Shown here: positions 56,673 through 64,000 of the stretch, one piece after another
Numbering within the stretch: position 1 is the first letter of the stretch
How the letters are laid out: every line of letters starts with the position of its first letter
Origin: Boesenbergia rotunda
Taxonomy: Eukaryota; Streptophyta; Magnoliopsida; Zingiberales; Zingiberaceae
NCBI GenBank assembly: GCA_024364735.1
Contig: JAGFNQ010000953.1
Span: 128,093 to 192,092 of the forward strand
Reading direction: 5' to 3'
DNA length: 64,000 bases
The notes under the pieces: model-generated
Databases searched by the model: none
What the model saw: only the letters and a program-made list of their open reading frames with translations
What the model was told of the DNA's origin: nothing
Made by a program: the position numbers and the translations under genes

Positions 56673-58587
56673 TTGTGAGAAGCAACAAGGAGTTCTTCAT
56701 TTTTTGTTCCTTTAAGATTCTCTGCGCCTAGTTTAACAAGAAAAGACCACCAATGTAATCGCACCTCAGCTGAAACTCAATGAAAACTGCAGAAATTTTA
56801 AACTAAAAAACATTAGTTTCAATGCAGGATTGAAAATGTAAATAAATACATGTGCTTATCCATTACTGAGACAAATTACCACACATATAGTTTTTCAGTG
56901 ATCAACTCTTAGGCTTGAAATTGCTAAAATAATGACGGTTTAAGGTTTCAATTATTGTAGACAATGATACGATGAGTTGGAAGCACAATAAAAAACAAAG
57001 AAGTTAAGAAATCCATGACAAAAAATGTAAACATACAGCACCTACAGTTGAATTTGTCTATTTTTATTCTTTCAAATGACCAAAAAAAATCATGCAAATT
57101 ATAAGATGAGATCTATAAACTTTTCCAGTAATTACTAAAATAAGGAAGAGAAGTTCCTACATATTCTCCATTATTCACAATTGTTTGAGAGCAAGGGTAA
57201 ACACTTAAGTTGATATCTGGTTTCAAATGGATAAGTTAAACAGATGCTGAAATTGAAGGTGTTGGAATATTTACAGTGATGAGAGTTTCTTCATACTTTG
57301 AAAATCTGTACAAATTTTCAAAAAATAATATGCAATACTGTGGATCAAATAGCTAGTATAGCTGATAAAAGAGACCTTACAGGAACCAAAGATCCTATTA
57401 AAAATTGATGTAGAAGGTGCTGAAGGTCCCCTTTCTCATCCAGTCTTACCTACTTCAGTTATGACAGAAAAAAAAACATGTTTGAAGAAAGTACAATGAA
57501 AGAAAGATTATTTCGGAAATAGAGCAACAGACAAGAAAAGAATGGAACTCATATACCTCATTAACCTTATTTGTATCTTTGTCTAGTTAACTTGTCATTT
57601 TGTCCCACAAATGAAATTTTCTAGACATGACCTGTAGGACGCCACTACAAGTGAACAAAAGTGAGACTCGCCAAGTGAAACTTAGAAATCCTATATATTA
57701 AAGCATCAACTAAGATGGCAAGCATATCCTAAAACTAGCTGGACATTTTTAAACATATATGAAAAAAAATTTAGACAAGACAAAAGGACAAATATCCAAA
57801 AACAGAAGACTTCAAGAAATTAGTGATTGTCTGAATTAATTGAACATGCGAAACCCCAAGAATTAAGCATCAACTAAGATGGCAAGTGCATCCTAAAGCT
57901 ACAGCTCTTAGGTGGCACTGTGGTCTTTATAAGATTCATAATGAAAGTGTAAAGACAAGACAAAACAAAAGGAAAATATTCAAAACTAAGGATTTCACGA
58001 AATTAGTTAGTTAACCCAGATAATGAACATAAACAATGGAAAATCTACAAAGCAAGATTTTGTCCCCAAAAATTATTTCTATGAATAATGTGATCAGGAA
58101 TTTTTCATTCTTCTATGACTCACTGCATCACATAAATAAAAAGACATTCTGCTAACACGTCCCAAAGTAGATAACGATTAATGGCCGATGTTGAGTATGA
58201 AATCTACATGATTATTCAATGGCATGCAACTTGACAGTTCTTTAGAACTGTTGCTAATATTAGATGAATACAATACGAACGCAATTACGAGGATGCCCAC
58301 AAGATATAATGGTACTTTTAATTTTTCTAATGTGGTGCAATTCGATCATCCTAATATATCTAGCACCATTAGAAGCCTCCGCAGGTCGCCATACACGAAC
58401 AAAACACTAGAAATTGAACTGAAGGACGAAAGATCTGAGATATTTGTTCAAAGTTCAAAAAGGATCTGAACCATTAAATGAGAGGAAAAATTGTTTATGG
58501 AAGTAGTGGGACGAATCGGAGAAAGAGTGGTGTACGCTCGACGAGGATGTTGCCTTCGATGATGGTGAAAAGAACTGCTAGAATCAT
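56673..58587 (-). pseudogene. Small SNARE-like (longin-fold) protein gene, exons 1-2, interrupted
   Basis: Exon 1 (58587-58535) reads MILAVLFTIIEGNILVE plus CG. Exon 2 (56786-56673), after an acceptor TTTCTGCAG, continues in phase: (R)FH-stop-VSAEVRLHWWSF, then LVKLGAENLKGTKNEELLVA and SHK, with a consensus donor GTATGT. This matches the conserved start of a plant SNARE-like superfamily protein of about 140-150 residues (MILAVLFANSEGN..., AEERLHWRSFLVKLGAENLK). A TGA replaces a Gly codon in exon 2, and the exon 1 donor has lost its GT (GAGCG is followed by TACACC). Exon 3 and beyond were not found: the LINE, solo LTR and hAT follow. Identification uses recalled family sequence. Confidence 0.82.
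57050..57292 (-). repeat. Right copy of the dispersed inverted repeat
   Basis: It is the reverse complement of 46946-47190. It lies in the middle of intron 1 of the SNARE-like pseudogene. Confidence 0.7.
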
Positions 58588-58784
58588 GACGCAGATCTAG
58601 GGGATCGATCAAATCAAATGGAAAGGGAGGCGACTCCTCTCAAGGTTGGCGAAACGCCGCTCCACATAATCCGCTCCTTTTTCTTTACGAAAGGCCCACG
58701 AACGGGCTTTGGAAGAACGGCCAGCGCTGTCGGCCCAAGGCCTGCTCCCTATTATTTCTGTGCAATAAAGTCAAGAAGAAAATA

Positions 58785-59735
58785 CGGTAATTTACCAAAA
58801 GGTGCACTCAAAAATGAGTATTTACCAAAAGGCGTCCCATGGTTTCATTTTCACCAAAGGGCGCACTAATTTTAGTGAACTTCCTCTTATACCCCTCCTG
58901 CTATATACTGTCTTTCTCTTTCTCTCTCAATAACAAATTCCGAGACGCTAGCACGTGATGTTTCATACTTTTATTTTAAAATAATATATTTGGAATCGGC
59001 GCTAAAAAAAACATATAAATAACTAATTTTTATCCTAATATGCACGCATGCAAATAGAAATTCCTAATGTAAGGTCTACAGTAATTGAAAAAAAACGTAA
59101 GGTCTATAGTAATTAAATCATCTAACTTATTTAAAAATTAAATAAATAATTTTTATAATTAATTAAATGAAATTAATATATTAAATAATATTTAATAAAT
59201 TCATTAATGTAAAAAAAATTGAAAAAAAAATTAAAAAAAAAGAAATAACGTTGAGCGTGGGCCTGAAATTTTTTATTTCAAGCCACGTTGGGCCTGAAAT
59301 CTTATGATTCAGGCCCGACGTGGACTCAATTTTTTTTCTATTTTAAAAATATAATAATATATACAAAAACGTATCAAAACACTTAATTTCAGATTCAAAC
59401 ACAGGGCCTGAAGTCATCCCAAGAGGGTTTGAAGTCAAATAACTTCAGATCCTATAAATAATTAATTTAATAAATAACAATTAAATATAAAAATATATTG
59501 TTAAAATTAAAAAAATTTCAGTGCCCTGGGGCCTGAAGTCATCAGACTTCAGGCCCTCCATCATTGATATAAAAAAAAATTTTATAAAAATATTTAATAT
59601 ATAATTACATATTATATAGGAGTAGTTTAGGTATATCAGTGAGTTTAGGTGCCGAAACATCTAATAGGAGTGGTCTAGGAGATGAGATTTTGGGTGCTGA
59701 AACATCTAATCTTGTTGTATCACCAATGATATAGA
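58785..59735 (+). repeat. Left arm (long terminal inverted repeat) of the Mutator-like element
   Basis: The tip carries two direct copies of TTTACCAAAAGG 35 bp apart. Then follow a conserved block (CACTAATTTTAGTGAACTTC), an AT-rich zone, GGGCCTGAAAT/ATTTCAGGCCC palindromes (59255-59320, 59400-59460, 59525-59560) and an inner end related to the 158-bp unit in inverse orientation (59640-59735). Confidence 0.85.
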
Positions 59736-62090
59736 GTTTTCAGAATTCCAAATATGGTAGGTCCATCAGTGAGTTTTGCTCAAAACTCACTGATATACCT
59801 AAACCACTCCTATAGCATTGGTGAAACAGCAAGATTAGAGGTTTCAGCACCCAAAATCTCATCTCCTAGCTCAACCCTGTCTACTGATATAGAGTTTTCA
59901 GAATTCCAAATATGGTAGGTCCATTAGTGAGTTTTGCTCAAAACTCACTGATATACCTAAACCACTCCTATAGCATTGGTGAAACAGCAAGATTAGAGGT
60001 TTCGGCACCCAAAATCTCATCTCCTAGTTCAACCCTATCTACTGATATAGAGTTTTCAGAATTCCAAATATGGTAGGTCCATCAATGAGTTTTGCTCAAA
60101 ACTCACTGATATACTTAAACCACTTCTATAGCTTTGGTGATACGGCAAGATTAGAGGTTTCGGCACCCAAAATCTCATCTCCTAGCTCAACCCTGTCTAC
60201 TGATATAGAGTTTTCAGAATTCCAAATATGGTAGGTCCATCAGTAAGTTTTGCTCAAAACTCACTGATATACTTAAATCACTCATATAGCATTGGTGATA
60301 CAGCAAGATTAGATGTTTGGGCACCCAAAATCTCATCTCCTAGTTCAACCCTGTCTACTGATATAGAGTTTTCAGAATTCCAAATATGGTAGGTCCATCA
60401 GTGAGTTTTGCTCAAAACTCACTGATATACCTAAACCACTTCTATAGCATTGGTGAAACAGCAAGATTAGAGGTTTCGGCACCCAAAATCTCATCTCCTA
60501 GCTCAACCCTGTCTACTGATATAGAGTTTTCAGAATTCCAAATATGGTAGGTCCATCAGTGAGTTTTGCTCAAAACTCACTGATATACCTAAACCACTCC
60601 TATAGCATTGGTGAAACAGCAAGATTAGAGGTTTCGGCACCCAAAATCTCATCTCCTAGTTCAACCCTATCTACTGATATAGAGTTTTCAGAATTCCAAA
60701 TATGGTAGGTCCATCAGTGAGTTTTGCTCAAAACTCACTGATATACTTAAACCACTCCTATAGCTTTGGTGATACGGCAAGATTAGAGGTTCGGCACCCA
60801 AAATCTCATCTCCTAGCTCAACCCTGTCTACTGATATAGAGTTTTCAGAATTCCAAATATGGTAGGTCCATCAGTGAGTTTTGCTCAAAACTCACTGATA
60901 TACTTAAATCACTCATATAGCATTGGTGATACAGCAAGATTAGATGTTTGGGCACCCAAAATCTCATCTCCTAGCTCAACCCTGTCTACTGATATAGAGT
61001 TTTCAGAATTCCAAATATGGTAGGTCCATTAGTGAGTTTTACTCAAAACTCACTGATATACCTAAACCACTCCTATAGCATTGGTGCAACAGCAAGATTA
61101 GAGGTTTCGGCACCCAAAATCTCATCTCCTAGCTCAACCCTGTCTACTGATATAGAATTTTCAGAATTCCAAATATGGTTGGTCCTTCAGTGAGTTTTGC
61201 TCAAAACTCACTAATATACCTAAACCACTCGTATAGCATTGGTGAAACAGCAAGATTAGAGGTTTCGGCACCCAAAATCTCATCTCCTAGTTCAACCCTA
61301 TCTACTGATATAGAGTTTTCAGAATTCCAAATATGGTAGGTCCATCAGTGAGTTTTGCTCAAAACACACTGATATACCTAAACCACTCCTATAGCTTTGG
61401 TGATACAGCAAGATTAGATGTTTGGGCATCCAAAATCTCATCTCCTAGCTCAATCCTGTCTACTAATATAGAGTTTTCAGAATTCCAAATATGGTAGGTC
61501 CATCAGTGAGTTTTGCTCAAAACTCACTGATATACCTAAACCACTCCTATAGCATTGGTGAAACAGCAAGATTAGAGGTTTCGGCACCCAAAATCTCATC
61601 TCCTAGCTCAACCCTGTCTACTGATATAGAGTTTTCAGAATTCCAAATATGGTAGGTCCATCAGTGAGTTTTGCTCAAAACTCATTGATATACCTAAACC
61701 ACTCTTATAGCATTGGTGATACAGCAAGATTAGATGTTTGGGCACCCAAAATCTCATCTCCTAGCTCAACCCTGTCTACTGATATAGAGTTTTCAGAATT
61801 CCAAATATGGTAGGTCCATCAGTGAGTTTTGCTCAAAACTCACTGATATACCTAAACCACTCCTATAGCATTGGTGAAACAGCAAGATTAGAGGTTTCGG
61901 CACCCAAAATCTCATCTCCTAGCTCAACCCTGTCTACTGATATAGAGTTTTCAGAATTCCAAATATGGTAGGTCTATCAGTGAGTTTTGCTCAAAACTCA
62001 CTGATATACCTAAACCACTCCTATAGCATTGGTGATACAACAAGATTAGATGTTTCGGCACCCAAAATCTCATCTCCTAGACCACTCCTA
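59725..62090 (+). repeat. 158-bp tandem array, 14 full units plus a partial
   Basis: Units start (ACTGATATAG) at 59725, 59883, 60041, 60199, 60357, 60515, 60673, 60830, 60988, 61146, 61304, 61462, 61620, 61778 and 61936. Every interval is 158 bp except one of 157. Each unit contains a palindrome with 14-nt arms (ATCAGTGAGTTTTG and CAAAACTCACTGAT) around CT. Unit variants (AGAGGTTTCGG versus AGATGTTTGGG) alternate along the array. Confidence 0.97.
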
Positions 62091-62835
62091 TTATTTGTTT
62101 CGGCACCTAAACTCATTGATATACCTAAACTACTCCTATATAATATGTAATTATATATTAAACATTTTTATAGAAAATTTTTTTATATCAATGATGGAGG
62201 GCCTGAAGTCTGATGACTTCAGGCCCTCCTTGGGCCTGAAGTCGGATGACTTCAGGCCCTAGGCTACTGAAAATTTTTTAATTTTAACAATATTTTTTAT
62301 ATTTAATTGTTATTTATTAAATTAATTATTTATAGGATCTGAAGTTATTTGACTTCAGACCCTCTTGGGATGACTTCAGGCCCTGTGTTTGAATCTGAAA
62401 TTAAGTGCTTTGATACGTTTTTTTATATATTATTATATTTTTAAAATAGAAAAAAAAATTGAGTCCACGTCGGGCCTGAATCAAAAGATTTCAGGCCCAA
62501 CGTGGGTCTGAAATAAAAAATTTCAGGCCCACGCTGGGCCTGAAATATTTTTATTTCAGGTCCAGCGTGGGCCTGAAATAATTTATTTCAGGCCCAGAGT
62601 GGGCCTGAAATCAACAGATTTCAGGCCCACGCTTCTTTTAATTTTTTTTTTCAAATTTTGTTTTTCAATTTTTTTTACATTAATGAATTTATTAAATATT
62701 ATTTAATATATTAATTTCATTTAATTAATTATAAAATTATTAATTTAATTTTTAAATAAGTTAGATGAATTAATTACTATAGACCTTATGTTTTTTTGTT
62801 TCAATTACTGTAGACCTTACATTAGGAATTTGTTA
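62025..62835 (-). repeat. Right arm, inner duplicate (lacks the tip)
   Basis: It is an inverted copy of the left arm from its inner end out to the TGTAGACCTTACATTAGGAA block. The outer 200 or so bases, including the transposon tip, are missing. It carries a series of five or more GGGCCTGAAAT/ATTTCAGGCCC pairs at 62470-62630, compared with fewer in the left arm. Confidence 0.8.
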
Positions 62836-63974
62836 TCGGTGCCAAAATCTCATCTCCTAACTCAACCCTGTTTACTGATATAGAGTTTTCAGAATTCCAA
62901 ATATGGTATACCCTGTCTATTGATACAATAAGATTAGATGTTTCGGCACCCAAAATCTCATCTCCTAGACCACTTCTATTAGATGTTTCGGCACCTAAAC
63001 TCACTGATATACCTAAACTACTCCTATATAATATGTAATTATATATTAAACATTTTTATAAAAAAATATTTTATATCAATGATGGAGGGCCTGAAGTCTG
63101 ATGACTTCAGGCCCCAGGGCACTGAAAAATTTTTAATTTTAACAATATTTTTTTATATTTAATTATTATTTATTAAATTAATTATTTATAGGATCTGAAG
63201 TTATTTGACTTCAGACCCTCTTGGGATGACTTCAGGCCCTGTGTTTGAATCTGAAATTAAGTGTTTTGATAGGTTTTTGTATATATTATTATATTTTTAA
63301 AATAGAAAAAAAATTGAATCCACGTCGGGCCTGAATCATAAGATTTCAGGCCCAACGTGAGCCTGAAATAAAAAATTTCAAGCCCACGCTAGGCCTGAAA
63401 TAAAAATATTTCAGGCCCAGCGTGGACCTGAAATAATTTATTTCAGGCCCACCGTGGGCCTGAAATATGTTGATTTCAGGCCCAGCGTGGGCCTGAAATC
63501 AACATTTCAGGCCCACGCTCAACGTTATTTCCTTTTTTTATTTTTTTTCAATTTTTTTTACATTAATGAATTTATTAAATATTATTTAATATAATAATTT
63601 CGTTTAATTAATTATAAAAATTATTTATTTAATTTTTAAATAAGTTAGATGAATTAATTACTATAGACCTTACGTTTTTTTTCAATTACTGTAGACCTTA
63701 CATTAGGAATTCTGAAAACTTTAGATGAATTATTTATTTATTTTGGTGTTTTTTTAGCGCCGATTCCAAATATATTATTTTAAAATAAAAGTATGAAACA
63801 TTACGTGCTGGCGTCTCGGAATTTGTTATTGAGAGAGAAAGAGAAAGGCAGTGTATAACAGGAGGGGTATAAGAGGAAGTTCACTAAAATTAGTGCGCTC
63901 TTTGGTGAATATGAAACCATGGGACATCTTTTGATAAATACCTATTTTTGGGTGCGCCTTTTGGTAAATTGCCG
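62836..63974 (-). repeat. Right arm, outer copy with the terminal tip
   Basis: It begins with about 75 bp of a 158-bp unit (62839-62910) and a shortened second piece, then a full inverted copy of the left arm ending GGTAAATTGCCG. It has its own run of GGGCCTGAAAT pairs (63325-63525). Confidence 0.8.
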
Positions 63975-64000
63975 AAGAAAATACGTAGTCTAATAAATTC

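Larger units (their letters stand above)
58785..63974. mobile_element. Mutator-like / foldback non-autonomous element (about 5.19 kb)
   Basis: The ends are inverted: CGGTAATTTACCAAAAGG on the left, and CGGCAATTTACCAAAAGG on the right read inward. The flanking duplication is AAGAAAATA (9 bp, 58776-58784 and 63975-63983), or GAAGAAAATAC (11 bp) if the ambiguous terminal C/G is given to the flank. A 9-bp AT-rich duplication is typical of Mutator-like elements. The arms are inverted copies over about 900 bp, roughly nine bases in ten identical over the outer 230 bp. No transposase or captured gene is visible. The core is a 158-bp tandem array. Confidence 0.88.

Noticed and set aside
58224..58469. 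81-codon plus-strand open frame
   Set aside because: It is antisense to intron 1 of the SNARE-like relic. I recognise no domain and see no promoter or splice context.
59725..62090. CRISPR-like regular array
   Set aside because: The 158-bp units are contiguous tandem copies without unique spacers, in a plant transposon.
62190..62225. Second CTGATGA word as a ribozyme core
   Set aside because: It is the loop of the palindrome GGCCTGAAGTC-TGAT-GACTTCAGGCC. No GAAA follows.

Overview
This is a nuclear plant (angiosperm) sequence. The evidence is Ty1/copia elements of SIRE-, Angela- and Tork-like types, Tekay/Del-like Ty3/gypsy LTRs primed by initiator-Met tRNA, an RTE-type LINE with its plant-type 5' and 3' ends, a Tourist-like MITE, a RICESLEEPER-like hAT element, a Mutator-like element, and relics of two intron-containing plant genes (a BRO1-domain protein and a small SNARE-like protein). 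Nothing here fixes the species. More than 90 percent of the window is transposable element. I see no gene that is clearly intact apart from the LINE reading frame.

Layout. (1) 1-9.3 kb: broken elements. These are a SIRE-like LTR end with a gag stub (1-756), a divergent gypsy-type gene with a clear intron (738-1900, minus), decayed gypsy LTR sequence (1895-5633), a small SIRE-like LTR end (5634-5784), and a Tekay-like gypsy element (5785-9297) with a complete 2.3-kb LTR, primer site, deleted gag and protease. (2) 9.3-25.7 kb: one minus-strand SIRE-like copia element, here called C2. It was split by a 10.2-kb SIRE-like element S1 (11237-21431, target duplication AGTTG), which itself carries a Tourist MITE (13281-13500, TTA), and by an Angela-type solo LTR (21669-23923, GATTT). 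Removing both insertions rejoins the C2 RT reading frame. (3) 25.7-40.2 kb: a minus-strand Angela-like element A1, split by S2 (28342-35554, CTTTA), a short SIRE relative that kept two LTRs and a gag remnant but has no pol. A1 and C2 meet at a single unresolved base (25683), where both are cut off mid-gene. (4) 40.2-43.2 kb: the 3' half of a decayed plus-strand Tork-like copia with its 3' LTR. (5) 43.2-47.9 kb: low-copy DNA holding a BRO1-domain pseudogene (minus), AT-rich sequence and a C-terminal exon of an unrecognised plus-strand gene. (6) 47.9-50.8 kb: a hAT transposon with its 8-bp duplication. (7) 50.9-53.0 kb: a solo LTR (duplication TATTA) packed with short palindromes. (8) 53.4-56.6 kb: a full-length RTE LINE with a 21-bp target duplication and an open 1039-codon frame, sitting in an intron of the SNARE-like pseudogene (exons at 58587-58535 and 56786-56673, minus). 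(9) 58.8-64.0 kb: a 5.2-kb non-autonomous Mutator-like/foldback element with very long inverted arms, a 9-bp target duplication and a 15-unit, 158-bp tandem array. It lies about 200 bp upstream of the SNARE-like start codon.

The most unusual content is the 58785-63974 element, an internal satellite whose every unit carries a near-perfect hairpin, together with a theme shared by unrelated LTR families here: dense clusters of short family-specific palindromes (GGGCGCCC, CCTAGC...GCTAGG, GATCGGTC...GACCGATC, CAGTCGACTG).

Boundaries were read by eye. Family names above superfamily level come from motif recognition, not from a search.
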